A stretch of 64,000 nt of DNA, taken from NCBI RefSeq assembly GCF_028282165.1, contig NZ_JANQIM010000012.1:62001-126000 (forward strand). Reading direction: 5' to 3'. Position 1 is the first letter of the stretch, and each line of letters opens with the position of its first letter. This document shows positions 8,497 through 17,705 of this stretch, one piece after another. Source of the stretch: Winogradskyella sp. (GTDB lineage: Bacteria; Bacteroidota; Bacteroidia; Flavobacteriales; Flavobacteriaceae). Below the pieces are notes generated by a model. It did no database searches. It was not told the origin of the DNA and saw nothing but the letters and a program-made list of their open reading frames with translations. Position numbers and translations under genes: made by a program.

Positions 8497-9725
8497 AACT
8501 ATCTTTAAGAGACATAAACAATTTTATTATACTCTTACCTGTCATTGTAGTTTTTTTAGGTGAAATAATATCCTATATCTATCCATCTTTATCTTCCTTA
8601 ATAAAAGTTTTCACATGTTTCATTTTACTGTTTCCGATCTGGTTGAGAATAAGAATTCCAAACAAGTTTCTTTTGTTTCTTCTAATTTATGGACTTTTTT
8701 TTATCATTGCTTTCAGCAGGTCATATAATTACAGGGCTGCTTTAGAAGATGGCATAAGATATTTTTTCCCTGTAGCGGTAATTTTATACGGGTATTATAA
8801 TAAACACAAGCTCAACCTTTTTGTAGGGTTTATCATAGTTTTTGCATTAATAAATTTTGTAGTACAATTTAAAAACTACTACCACTACTATATAGACCCA
8901 GAAAGACAATGGTTTTACTCAAGATTTTTCGTTGAGAGCGAAAATAGAATGATTTACTGGCCTCCAGTAATTTTTGGTCTTCTTAGAGCTACTGGCTTAG
9001 TTGTTTTTTTTGGGGCTTTTGGTATTTTAAATTTTGTAGCCTTTTGGTTGACACATTATTATTATCATGGCAAGTATAGAAAGCTGTGCCTTACTATTTT
9101 TACTATCGGTGTATTTATGAGTACATCTTTTAAAACGATAGGATTTTTTTTATTAACCCTAGCAATAAAATACTATAACAAACTGAAGTATTTCTTAATA
9201 GTACCCGTTTTATTAGCACTGATTTATTTATTGATGGGAAGCAGCATGCGAAATGATTTGGAAAAATCCATAGAAATAAGACTAAAGCTTTATGTCATTG
9301 AAGGAAATTCTGCAAGATCAGAATCTTATAGGGTTATGGCTAAAGAATTTAAAGATTTCAATTTAATAGGTAAGGGAATTGGAGTTTTTGGAGGACCTGC
9401 TTCAACAAAATATAAATCTCCATATTACGATGAAGTTAATTTTAATTGGTATGATACAACGTATATAGCTACGACCGACACATATTACCCTCATTTATTT
9501 GTAGAAATGGGTATTCTTGGCGGCTTGTCGTATCTCTCACTTATTTTATCTCCTGTTTTTTTACGAATAATAAAAAAAAGAAAACTTAAGATTCTTGCTC
9601 TAGTTTATGGGATGTTATTCTTCGACGCGTTGTTTACATTTTCAATTAATAATTTGGTGATGCTGACAATGACATTATTGTTTGTTTATCCAATAATATA
9701 TGATAAAAAAGAGGAACATCATTGA
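8493..9725 (+). CDS. Wzy-like O-antigen polymerase/ligase family membrane protein
   Basis: A 410-aa protein with about 10-12 membrane helices and one large extracytoplasmic loop (roughly residues 245-335), the layout of Wzy polymerases and WaaL-type ligases. Motifs that support the family are an Arg-rich loop entry (SARSESYRVM) and the YPHLFVEMGILGGLSYL segment before the final helices, a variant of the H-N-x-x-E signature. It follows the flippase with an ATGA overlap. Sequence alone does not separate polymerase from ligase; position after wzx favours a polymerase. A second family member is present at 15085. Confidence 0.8.
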   Translation: MKLSLRDINNFIILLPVIVVFLGEIISYIYPSLSSLIKVFTCFILLFPIWLRIRIPNKFLLFLLIYGLFFIIAFSRSYNYRAALEDGIRYFFPVAVILYGYYNKHKLNLFVGFIIVFALINFVVQFKNYYHYYIDPERQWFYSRFFVESENRMIYWPPVIFGLLRATGLVVFFGAFGILNFVAFWLTHYYYHGKYRKLCLTIFTIGVFMSTSFKTIGFFLLTLAIKYYNKLKYFLIVPVLLALIYLLMGSSMRNDLEKSIEIRLKLYVIEGNSARSESYRVMAKEFKDFNLIGKGIGVFGGPASTKYKSPYYDEVNFNWYDTTYIATTDTYYPHLFVEMGILGGLSYLSLILSPVFLRIIKKRKLKILALVYGMLFFDALFTFSINNLVMLTMTLLFVYPIIYDKKEEHH

Positions 9726-9826
9726 TGATTTAATATCAATAATATTACGAATACTAATAATTTTGATTTTGATTTTTTATTGAATGATGTAGCTCTATTC
9801 CTCCTTTAAGTTATATTTTTGTACAA

Positions 9827-9834
9827 TACCTTTG
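9827..9834 (+). promoter_or_regulatory. Candidate -7 element TACCTTTG upstream of rfbF
   Basis: A perfect match to the Bacteroidota TAnnTTTG -7 box lies about 82 nt before the rfbF ATG, in a 191-nt intergenic gap. Only a weak TTTA is found 18 nt upstream where TTTG is expected. A second candidate, TATTTTTG, lies at 9814-9821. The gap would give a leader of about 75 nt. This suggests that the rfbF-to-GT26 genes start as a separate transcript. Confidence 0.45.
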
Positions 9835-9916
9835 GGAGCGTTTTTAAGCTTCACATACGGTTTAAATAGGGTTTTAACTAATTCAATTTGTAAACTACTA
9901 TAAAAAATCAATAAAT

Positions 9917-10693
9917 ATGAAAGCAGTCTTACTAGCTGGGGGATTTGGCACTAGATTAAGTGAAGAAACACAAAATATACCTAAGCCGATGGTTCCAATA
10001 GGAGGAAAACCTATATTATGGCATATAATGAAAATTTATTCTACATATGGGATTAATGATTTTGTAATTTTACTTGGTTATAAGGGATACGTCATTAAAG
10101 AATATTTTGCAAACTATTTTCTACACCAAAGTGATGTAACAATAGACCTTAAAGATAACAATATTGAAATATTAAATAATTCTGCAGAGCCATGGAAAAT
10201 TACAATGATAGACACAGGGCTTAATACAATGACTGGTGGTAGAATAAAAAGAATTGAAAAGCTTATAAACGGTGAACGTTTTATGTTAACCTATGGTGAT
10301 GGTGTTGCTGACATCAATATTGATGAACTATTAAAAACACATATAAACCACGGCAAAGCTGTTACAATGACAGCGGTTCAACCAGAAGGAAGGTTTGGCT
10401 CTATAAAATTTATTGGCGATCAGAAAATATCTTCTTTTGAAGAAAAACCAAAAGGAGACGGTACTTGGATTAATGGCGGTTTTTTTGTTTGTGAATCCAA
10501 GGTTTTCGATTATCTAGCAGAAGGTGACAAAACTATATTTGAAAGGGCTCCATTAGAACATCTAGCCAAGGATGGTGAGTTGTATTCGTATAAACATTAT
10601 GGTTTTTGGAAACCTATGGATACTTTAAGGGATAATAAAGTGTTAAATGAATTGTGGGAAACTGGTAATGCCAAATGGAAGATATGGAATTAG
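9917..10693 (+). CDS. rfbF: Glucose-1-phosphate cytidylyltransferase
   Basis: Forms CDP-glucose from CTP and glucose-1-phosphate, the first step of CDP-6-deoxyhexose synthesis. The 258-aa protein has the nucleotidyltransferase signature LAGGFGTRLSEET at residues 6-18, then PKPMVPIGGKPI, YGDGVADI near residue 129, and FEEKPKGDGTWINGGFFV near residue 174, which is characteristic of RfbF/DdhA. It overlaps rfbG by 19 nt. The pairing with rfbG makes the assignment secure. Confidence 0.95.
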   Translation: MKAVLLAGGFGTRLSEETQNIPKPMVPIGGKPILWHIMKIYSTYGINDFVILLGYKGYVIKEYFANYFLHQSDVTIDLKDNNIEILNNSAEPWKITMIDTGLNTMTGGRIKRIEKLINGERFMLTYGDGVADINIDELLKTHINHGKAVTMTAVQPEGRFGSIKFIGDQKISSFEEKPKGDGTWINGGFFVCESKVFDYLAEGDKTIFERAPLEHLAKDGELYSYKHYGFWKPMDTLRDNKVLNELWETGNAKWKIWN

Positions 10694-11766
10694 AATCACT
10701 ATATGGCGGTATATATAAAAACCGAACATGCCTAGTTACTGGACATACAGGATTTAAAGGCTCTTGGTTAGTGTATTGGCTTCAAAAAATGGGAGCAAAG
10801 GTTATTGGCTACTCTCTTGAACCATTAACAGAACCTAATCATTATAGTCTTCTAGACATAAATTACACCTCTGTAATCGGAGACATTACAGATAATGAAA
10901 AGTTAACAGATACATTCAACAAATACCAACCCGAAATTGTATTTCACCTAGCAGCACAGGCATTGGTTAGATATTCTTATCACAATCCTGTTGAAACATT
11001 TACTACCAATGTATTGGGTACAGTGAATATTCTTGAAGCTTCAAAAAAAACAAACTCAGTAAAGGCAATAGTGAATATTACCAGTGATAAATGCTATGAC
11101 AATAAGGAATGGATATGGGGATACAGGGAAAGTGATGCAATGGGAGGGTACGATCCATATAGTGCCTCTAAGGGCTGTGCAGAATTGGTAACCTCTTCTT
11201 ATCAAAAATCATTTTTTAATGAAAATGAAAAATTACTTGCCAGTGCTAGAGCAGGAAATGTTATAGGTGGGGGTGATTGGTCAGAAGATAGATTAATACC
11301 AGATATTGTAAAATCTACCGAGAACAAGGTTAAAGTAGAAATTAGAAACCCTTTGGCCACTAGACCTTGGCAACATGTTTTAGAACCCTTAAGTGGTTAT
11401 TTAATGCTGGGCTGGAAATTGTTGTTGGGAGAAAAGCAATATGCTGAAGGTTGGAATTTTGGTCCTAAATTAGAAAGCAATTTAGAAGTTAAAACAGTAG
11501 TTGATGAAACACAAAAGCACTGGGATAAGATTGATTATCTTACTAATAAAGATAAAAGTAATCATCATGAAGCCAACTTGTTAATGCTTGACTGTTCTAA
11601 AGCAAATAAAATACTAAAATGGAATCCTATCTGGGATTTTAATACCACCATAGAAAAAACAATTTTGTGGTATAGAAGCTATTTAGAAAAAGGGAAAATA
11701 AAGACAGAAGATGATTTAATTAGCTATATAAAAAGGGCAAAAGACAAGAAGGCGGTTTGGACATAA
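10675..11766 (+). CDS. rfbG: CDP-glucose 4,6-dehydratase
   Basis: Converts CDP-glucose to CDP-4-keto-6-deoxyglucose. This 363-aa extended SDR has the NAD-binding motif TGHTGFKGSWL near residue 21, FHLAAQALVRYSY, SDKCYDN replacing the usual Ser-Thr-Asp region, and the Tyr-Lys pair in YDPYSASKGCAE near residue 160. GNVIGGGDW and RPWQHVLEPLSGYL are family hallmarks. It overlaps both neighbours (19 nt with rfbF, 10 nt with the next SDR gene). No RfbH-like 3-dehydratase follows, so the product probably does not go to a 3,6-dideoxyhexose within this cluster. Confidence 0.95.
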   Translation: MEDMELESLYGGIYKNRTCLVTGHTGFKGSWLVYWLQKMGAKVIGYSLEPLTEPNHYSLLDINYTSVIGDITDNEKLTDTFNKYQPEIVFHLAAQALVRYSYHNPVETFTTNVLGTVNILEASKKTNSVKAIVNITSDKCYDNKEWIWGYRESDAMGGYDPYSASKGCAELVTSSYQKSFFNENEKLLASARAGNVIGGGDWSEDRLIPDIVKSTENKVKVEIRNPLATRPWQHVLEPLSGYLMLGWKLLLGEKQYAEGWNFGPKLESNLEVKTVVDETQKHWDKIDYLTNKDKSNHHEANLLMLDCSKANKILKWNPIWDFNTTIEKTILWYRSYLEKGKIKTEDDLISYIKRAKDKKAVWT

Positions 11767-12638
11767 ATTATTTAAAGGATAAAAAAATAGTTGTAACAGG
11801 AGGTGCGGGGTTTTTAGGAAAAGCACTGATAGAAAAACTTAGCACATATGGCGCAGACGTTTTTTCATTTGATATTATACCCAATAAAGATGTTTTAAAT
11901 TCAATACTGGTTGACATAACAGATGAAAAGAACTTACAATTAGAGATTAATAGAATTCATCCTGATTTTGTTTTTCACTTGGCTGCAAAAATTGATAGAA
12001 CAAGAGACTTCTCTAAATCTAAAGAAATATTTAAAATTAATTTTGATGGAACGGTTAATCTCTTAAATTCTTTAAGGGGTATAGCATATACTAATTTTAT
12101 CTTTGCGAGTACTAGTGAAATCTATGGCTTAAACACTAATAAACCATTCAAGGAAACTGACGAATTACTTGCAGCATCTCCTTATTCATTATCAAAAATA
12201 AATGCAGAGAATGCTATAAAAACATTTTCAAAAATTTATAAAAAGAACTATACCATTTTACGCTTATTTAACTTTTATAGTCAAGGAATGCCTAGTGGAT
12301 TTTTCATTTCTGATTTAGTTGAAAAACTAGAAAAAAACGAGAATTTTGATATGACGTTAGGTGAACAAAAAAGAGACTTTTTAAAGACAGAAAGCATTGT
12401 TGAGGCATTGATTTTATCTACAAAAAAAGAGGCTTTGGGAGAAACCTATAATGTATGTAGCGGAAATGGCTTTAAAATTAAAGACTTAGCCGAAAAATTC
12501 AAGCATGATTTAAATAGTCTTTCTGAAATAAATTTTGGGGCATTACCTTATCGAAAAAATGAAATATGGGAAATGATAGGCGACAATTCAAAAATCAAAA
12601 GAGAATTAGATTGGATACCAAAAGAATTATTTGAATGA
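11757..12638 (+). CDS. NAD(P)-dependent sugar epimerase/reductase (SDR), probably acting on CDP-4-keto-6-deoxyhexose
   Basis: A 293-aa extended SDR with VVTGGAGFLGKAL near residue 11, FHLAAKID, STSEIYG and the catalytic SPYSLSK (Tyr-x3-Lys) near residue 141. It starts at a TTG that overlaps the rfbG stop by 10 nt; no ATG is available nearby in frame. Its place directly after rfbF-rfbG suggests it reduces or epimerises the CDP-4-keto-6-deoxyglucose made by RfbG, as CDP-abequose/6-deoxy-gulose-type enzymes do. Without an RfbH homologue, a CDP-6-deoxyhexose is more likely than a 3,6-dideoxyhexose. Product stereochemistry cannot be told from sequence. Confidence 0.78.
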   Translation: MDINYLKDKKIVVTGGAGFLGKALIEKLSTYGADVFSFDIIPNKDVLNSILVDITDEKNLQLEINRIHPDFVFHLAAKIDRTRDFSKSKEIFKINFDGTVNLLNSLRGIAYTNFIFASTSEIYGLNTNKPFKETDELLAASPYSLSKINAENAIKTFSKIYKKNYTILRLFNFYSQGMPSGFFISDLVEKLEKNENFDMTLGEQKRDFLKTESIVEALILSTKKEALGETYNVCSGNGFKIKDLAEKFKHDLNSLSEINFGALPYRKNEIWEMIGDNSKIKRELDWIPKELFE

Positions 12639-13750
12639 CAGATAAAACTCCAAAACCAAAAATAATTTTAGGACCTTTTAAAAAAGATAATACAGGTTCT
12701 ATATCGCTTTTGAATACTGTTTTTAAGAACAATTTGAGCAATGAATATGAGATTGTTTCTTTTTACACTAATAGGGAAAAAGGCAAAACAAGTTTAGCTA
12801 AACTTAATTTAACTAATATTAGATATTTTATTAAGCAAAAAATTAACTTAGTAAAATTAGTCAGAGCGCATAAGCCAGATATTTTTCATTTTTCTCTCCA
12901 CTCATATTGGAGTATGGAAAAAAGTTTAGTAATGATTACAATAGCTAAATTTTTTGGAGCAAAAAAAGCGATCTCTCATTTACATGGAGGGTCATTTGAA
13001 GAGTTTTGGATTGAAATGAATCCAATAAGAAGATGGTTTGCTAAACAATTATTTAAAAATGTAGATCAAATAATTGTTGCAAGTACGTATTGGAAAAGTT
13101 TTTTTGAAAAAAATCATTTTCCAAATGAAATACGGATTGTAAATAACCCTATAAATGAATCTTTTGTAGAAGGAATTAAAAAGATAAAAGAAGTAAACAG
13201 AAATAATAGCTGTTTGTTTGTAGGTAGCTTAGGGAAGAGAAAAGGAACTTATGATTTATTAAAGGTAGCAGAAGTTAACAAGGATTTCTCCCTTATACTT
13301 ATAGGAAATAGCGAACAAATTGGCGATATTGAAAAAATATCAGAGATTATTAAGCAAAAGAATCTAAACAACATAAAATTGATAAAGTCAGATAGATTAG
13401 AATTAGATGAAAAAGTAAAATATTTTTCAGAGTCTGGCTGCTTTTTATTTCCTTCATATACAGAAAACTTTCCGTTAGTGATTATTGAAGCAGCAGCAGC
13501 AGGAATGCCTATCATATCAACAAGAGTTGGGGCTTTACCAGAATTTTTTACTCATAACGAAAACATAATCTTTGTTGAACCGGGAAATATTAATCAAATT
13601 AATTCTGCTATACAGCAATTTGCTAATGATAAATCAAAAACCAAAGAGTTAGGTCTTGAGGCAAACAAAGTATATGAAGAAAAACTCGCATTACCACTAA
13701 TTATTAATCAATTGCACAAAGCTTATAAATCTGCCCTCAATCAATGTTGA
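12635..13750 (+). CDS. Glycosyltransferase family 4 (GT-B fold)
   Basis: A 371-aa retaining glycosyltransferase with the GT4 C-terminal domain: LFVGSLGKRKGTYDLL near residue 187, and the E-x7-E nucleotide-sugar motif in ENFPLVIIE near residue 274 followed by AAAAGMPIISTRVGALPEF. N-terminal HLHGGSFEEF is typical of acceptor-side loops in this family. It overlaps the SDR gene by 4 nt and the hexapeptide transferase gene by 7 nt, so it belongs to the same translational chain. Given its neighbours it may use the CDP-6-deoxyhexose as donor, but this is inference only. Confidence 0.88.
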   Translation: MTDKTPKPKIILGPFKKDNTGSISLLNTVFKNNLSNEYEIVSFYTNREKGKTSLAKLNLTNIRYFIKQKINLVKLVRAHKPDIFHFSLHSYWSMEKSLVMITIAKFFGAKKAISHLHGGSFEEFWIEMNPIRRWFAKQLFKNVDQIIVASTYWKSFFEKNHFPNEIRIVNNPINESFVEGIKKIKEVNRNNSCLFVGSLGKRKGTYDLLKVAEVNKDFSLILIGNSEQIGDIEKISEIIKQKNLNNIKLIKSDRLELDEKVKYFSESGCFLFPSYTENFPLVIIEAAAAGMPIISTRVGALPEFFTHNENIIFVEPGNINQINSAIQQFANDKSKTKELGLEANKVYEEKLALPLIINQLHKAYKSALNQC

Positions 13751-14172
13751 ATGCTTATAAATTTTATCGCCTTTCTCATGTACTATATCAGAAAAAAATT
13801 CCGATACTACCTAGTATTCTGAAGTTGTTCATTTTTTTAATATATAATTCTAGCATTCCTTTTCAAGCAAAAATTGGAAAAGGTTCTCATTTCGCATATG
13901 GAGGAATAGGTGTAGTAGTTCACAAAAATTCTGTAATCGGTAAAAATTGTCAAATAGGATCTAATGTTACTATTGGAGGAAGGTCAGGACATCAAAAAGT
14001 ACCAATAATTGGTGATAATGTGTATTTAGCTACTGGGAGTAAAATTCTAGGACCAATAGAAATTGGCAACAATGTAACGGTTGGAGCAAATGCAGTAGTA
14101 ATTAGCAATGTTCCAGATAATGCTGTTGTAGGAGGAGTCCCTGCAAAAATCATTAAATATATAAATGAATAA
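13744..14172 (+). CDS. Serine-acetyltransferase-like hexapeptide acyltransferase
   Basis: A 142-aa left-handed beta-helix protein with repeated hexapeptides (IGKNCQIGSNVTIGG, then IGDNVYLATGSKILG and IEIGNNVTVGANAVV) and the VPDNAVVGGVPAKIIK ending typical of CysE/WbbJ-type sugar or serine O-acetyltransferases. It lacks the long N-terminal helical domain of true CysE, which argues for sugar O-acetylation in the polysaccharide locus and against cysteine synthesis. It overlaps its neighbours by 7 and 8 nt. Cytoplasmic location and acetyl-CoA use are family knowledge. Confidence 0.85.
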   Translation: MLNAYKFYRLSHVLYQKKIPILPSILKLFIFLIYNSSIPFQAKIGKGSHFAYGGIGVVVHKNSVIGKNCQIGSNVTIGGRSGHQKVPIIGDNVYLATGSKILGPIEIGNNVTVGANAVVISNVPDNAVVGGVPAKIIKYINE

Positions 14173-15088
14173 CCTCCCATCTAATAAGGTGATTTTTATT
14201 ACTGTAGTGTCTATATTAATATATCTAGTTATAGATTTTCAAATTAAAGGACGCAAGGCTTTTTTTCAGTTAAATTACGATTGGAGCTCTTTGAAAGTAC
14301 TAGAAAAGTATAAGGATGTCGAAATGGACTCTGTCTCATATGATTTTTTATCCTTAAAAACTAATAGCAAAATAAGTACTAAAAGTATGAGTATATATGA
14401 TACTTTTTCTTTAAACAACAAGTATTATTTTAGATCCAGTAGTATAACAAATACTAAAAATATAATAGAATTTAGAGGACTTTATTGGATAAACATAAGG
14501 CCAAAAATTGATGAGCATATTTATGAGTTTTCAATAGTTGATTTAGGATTAAAACAACAAGGTTCTAATTCTGTTTGTATGATTGGAGACTCTCAGTTAA
14601 CATGGTTAGACTTAAAATACATTAGAAAAGATATAAACCATAAACTCAAGCATGTAAATTTTGTTGGGAATTATTCAGATGTGTTTGGTTATAAATATAA
14701 TGTTAAACTATTAAATAATAGTGATTTAATATTTCGGGAGATAGATAATATTCCCAAATCTGACACTTATATTTTTTTTATAGGCGCTCATGAAAAAAAT
14801 GTCAAGAATTCTAGCAAAAACATCAACGGTATATTAAATAAACTACTCTCCTACGAATCAAAGGTTATCTTAGTATCACCTCCAGCTTATTTGCAACCAG
14901 ATTTAGAAGTAATCGAGAAAGAGTTAAAATCTATTTATTCAAGGTTTAAGTCTAATAGTAACGTCTTAATTATTGATTTAGATAAACAATTGGCTAACCA
15001 AGCAAACGTATTTATGGAAGATGGAATACATTTGAATAAATTAGGCAGAGAAATTCTTACGGCTAACCTAATAGAGTCCTTAAAATGA
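14165..15088 (+). CDS. Membrane-anchored SGNH-hydrolase-like protein lacking oxyanion-hole motifs
   Basis: A 307-aa protein with one N-terminal hydrophobic segment (about residues 9-25) and a C-terminal SGNH/GDSL-like domain. The nucleophile block MIGDSQLTW (Ser143) and the Asp-His block DGIHLN (Asp286, His289) are present. It aligns well with the lipoprotein encoded at 17706 (shared FVG..xDVFGY, then I(D)xIPxxDxY), yet the GGNHT block is missing and GTND is replaced by GAHE at residues 207-210. It may therefore have altered catalysis or a binding role. It is translationally coupled on both sides (8 and 4 nt overlaps). Confidence 0.72.
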   Translation: MNNLPSNKVIFITVVSILIYLVIDFQIKGRKAFFQLNYDWSSLKVLEKYKDVEMDSVSYDFLSLKTNSKISTKSMSIYDTFSLNNKYYFRSSSITNTKNIIEFRGLYWINIRPKIDEHIYEFSIVDLGLKQQGSNSVCMIGDSQLTWLDLKYIRKDINHKLKHVNFVGNYSDVFGYKYNVKLLNNSDLIFREIDNIPKSDTYIFFIGAHEKNVKNSSKNINGILNKLLSYESKVILVSPPAYLQPDLEVIEKELKSIYSRFKSNSNVLIIDLDKQLANQANVFMEDGIHLNKLGREILTANLIESLK

Positions 15089-16284
15089 GTAAAAAAATAA
15101 CTGATACGTTCTTTTATTGGTCTCTCCTTTTTTTGGTAGTTACTCTACCAATGCCAAAGTACAGTTTAAACTCATTAGGATTAATCTTGTTTACTGTTTC
15201 TTGGATTTTTTATTGCAGATGGAATTATAAATACAAGAACTTTAAAGAAAACCTCATCCCCTTTTTACTACTTTCCTCTCCTTTTTTTTTAAGTATTATT
15301 AATGGTATTTTCATTAATAGCTTTGATTATAAGCTTATAGAAAAGAATATTCCTTTTTTATTGTTGCCATTAACCATACTCACTACAGTTAGAGATATTA
15401 AAATTTTTGAGTATCTGTTAAGGATTTTTAGTTTTAGTGTTTTACTGGCCCTTGCTATTGCTTTAATTAAAGCTATTTTTTTTAAAGTATATAACCTTGG
15501 AAGTTATTTTTATTATACTGAGTTTTCTAAAGTATTAGACATACATACAACATATATTGCATTATTTATTATAATAGCTATTTTCTATTTTCTGAATGAC
15601 ATTTTTAAAAAACAGATTAATAAAAAATGGGTAAATATTGTATCCCTGGCTTTTTTAATGTTTTCGCTTTACATCGTCAGCTCTAGGATAAGCATAGTGG
15701 TTTTAGCTTTGTCATCTTTACTGTTTTTAATATTTGACCTATCGCAAATAACCTCAGTAAAACAAAAAATTATTGTTTTTTCAGTAATTATATTACTATC
15801 ATTTAGCTTTATTGTATCGCCTAATTTTCAAAAAAGAAACGCATCTAGTTTAAGCACGTCTATTAATATACCTGATTTAAGTACTAGATTAATTCACTGG
15901 AAAGCTGTAATGCAATCAATAAAAGAAGGGAACTTAATAATGGGAGATGGAAGAAATAAGGGTCTTGAAAAACTTTATTATGAGTATAAAGCTATTGGTT
16001 TTGAGTCGGGCTATAGATACAAATATAATGCTCACAACCAGTACTTAGAGCATACTATATATTATGGGTTATTTGGATTGTTATTTTTAATCACAACTTT
16101 AGTTTATTTATTATTTGTTGCTATAAAATCGAAAAAAACCATATCAATAATAATAGTATTAACATTTATAATTTTTATGATTACAGAGTCTATTTTAGTG
16201 AGGCAAAGGGGTATTTTTTTATTTTGTTTACTGGCAAGCTTAATATGCTCTACAAACACAGTTAAGTTAAAAAAGTATAAATGA
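15085..16284 (+). CDS. O-antigen ligase/polymerase family membrane protein
   Basis: A 399-aa polytopic protein (about 10-11 helices) with the Wzy_C/WaaL loop signature: STRLIHWKAV, then GDGRNKG and AHNQYLEHTIYYGLFGLL near residue 314. The H-N-x-Y-L-E motif is the best conserved feature of the O-antigen ligase family. It is the second such protein in the locus (the first is at 8493), so one may polymerise and the other ligate or polymerise a different unit. It overlaps both neighbours by 4 nt. Confidence 0.85.
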   Translation: MSKKITDTFFYWSLLFLVVTLPMPKYSLNSLGLILFTVSWIFYCRWNYKYKNFKENLIPFLLLSSPFFLSIINGIFINSFDYKLIEKNIPFLLLPLTILTTVRDIKIFEYLLRIFSFSVLLALAIALIKAIFFKVYNLGSYFYYTEFSKVLDIHTTYIALFIIIAIFYFLNDIFKKQINKKWVNIVSLAFLMFSLYIVSSRISIVVLALSSLLFLIFDLSQITSVKQKIIVFSVIILLSFSFIVSPNFQKRNASSLSTSINIPDLSTRLIHWKAVMQSIKEGNLIMGDGRNKGLEKLYYEYKAIGFESGYRYKYNAHNQYLEHTIYYGLFGLLFLITTLVYLLFVAIKSKKTISIIIVLTFIIFMITESILVRQRGIFLFCLLASLICSTNTVKLKKYK

Positions 16285-17621
16285 AAACTATTGTAAAGAT
16301 TGTAAGAACACTGAATTCACAATTAGATAGGTATCCTATTATTGCATATTTGATATTTAAAATTCTTCCTTCAAATAGAATGCTATTTGGAAAAATGTAT
16401 AGAGATTACCGAGATAGGATAAATTTCAATGCGAAACCAAATCTAAAGATGCTGTTTGACATAGTTAATTTTTCTATTGAAAAAGTTCCTTTCTACAAAA
16501 AAAGTTATACCAAACTTAGTTATGGAGATCTTAATGAATTCGAAAATAAAATAGGGTTTTTAAATAGAGATGATCTATTTTCAAAAAATGAAAGCTTATT
16601 GAGCAGTGATTTTCAAAAAGATAAATATGAAATAGTAACTACAGGAGGAACATCGGGTAAACCCGCAAAATTCTATTTAAAAAAAGACAGGTATAAAAAA
16701 GAATATGCTTTTTTCCATAAGGTTTGGGCAACCAAGGGTTACAATGACCAAATTAGGGGAGTTATTAGAAATGAAAGGCTAGATAAAAACATCAACTATA
16801 AAATTAGCCCCATAACAAGAGAAATAATATTTGATGCTTTTAGAAATACTGAAGAGTATTGTAAGGTTATATACAAAACACTAGTAGAGTATAAAGTTTA
16901 TTATTTGCAATGCTATCCTTCATCAGCCTTTTTCTTTGCAACTATTGCCCAAAAGCAAAATTTGGATTTAAGTTTTCTAAAAGGTGTTTTTTTGAGTTCT
17001 GAAAACTATTTATATCATCAAAAAGTTTTATTTCAAAAGCTCAAACTACCTGTTGTTTCAGTATATGGACATAGTGAAAAATTGGCATTAGCTGTTGACT
17101 TTCATGGAGATGGAAAATATAAAGTAATTAATGATTATGGATATCTAGAGCTAATAGATAAAGATGGCGACGTGATAAAAGAGGTTGATGTAATAGGAGA
17201 AATAGTAACAACGACACTAGATAACTATGGGCAACCATTGTTAAGGTATAGAACAGGAGACTATTCTTCTTATTATAAATATGAAGAAGATAAAGCATCT
17301 ATATTAAACAATATTGAAGGGCGTTGGGAAGAGATGAAAATTTATAATAATGATAATACATATGTTACTCCAACCGCTCTAAACCTACACAATGATTTAT
17401 ATATACATATAGAAGGACTTCAGTATTACCAGAGAGCTAAAGGCCACTTAGAAGTTAGAATTATACCCCATCAAAGTTATAATGATATCGTAGAAAACAG
17501 GCTTATTAATCATTACAAAAGCAGATTACACCATTCAAGTACTGTAGAAATAAAAATAGTAAATAAATTAAGCAGAAATGCAAATGGGAAATTCTTACTT
17601 CTTATATCCGAAATAAAATAG
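16281..17621 (+). CDS. PaaK/CapK-like adenylate-forming enzyme
   Basis: A 446-aa protein related to phenylacetate-CoA ligase. The AMP-binding loop TTGGTSGKP is at about residues 120-128, VYGHSEK in the substrate-adenylate region near residue 262, and LLRYRTGDY near residue 324. Such CapK proteins are frequent in capsule loci and are thought to activate a carboxylic acid as an acyl-adenylate or thioester; the substrate is unknown. It begins in a 4-nt overlap with the ligase gene and is followed by an 84-nt gap. A second family member is encoded at 27336-28661 on the other strand. Confidence 0.83.
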   Translation: MKTIVKIVRTLNSQLDRYPIIAYLIFKILPSNRMLFGKMYRDYRDRINFNAKPNLKMLFDIVNFSIEKVPFYKKSYTKLSYGDLNEFENKIGFLNRDDLFSKNESLLSSDFQKDKYEIVTTGGTSGKPAKFYLKKDRYKKEYAFFHKVWATKGYNDQIRGVIRNERLDKNINYKISPITREIIFDAFRNTEEYCKVIYKTLVEYKVYYLQCYPSSAFFFATIAQKQNLDLSFLKGVFLSSENYLYHQKVLFQKLKLPVVSVYGHSEKLALAVDFHGDGKYKVINDYGYLELIDKDGDVIKEVDVIGEIVTTTLDNYGQPLLRYRTGDYSSYYKYEEDKASILNNIEGRWEEMKIYNNDNTYVTPTALNLHNDLYIHIEGLQYYQRAKGHLEVRIIPHQSYNDIVENRLINHYKSRLHHSSTVEIKIVNKLSRNANGKFLLLISEIK

Positions 17622-17705
17622 CATTATAAAGATTTTAGTACTTTAACGCCCAGAATAGCGTCAAATTCTAATTAAAAACCGAAACATTTACCAAATAATT
17701 AGTTA

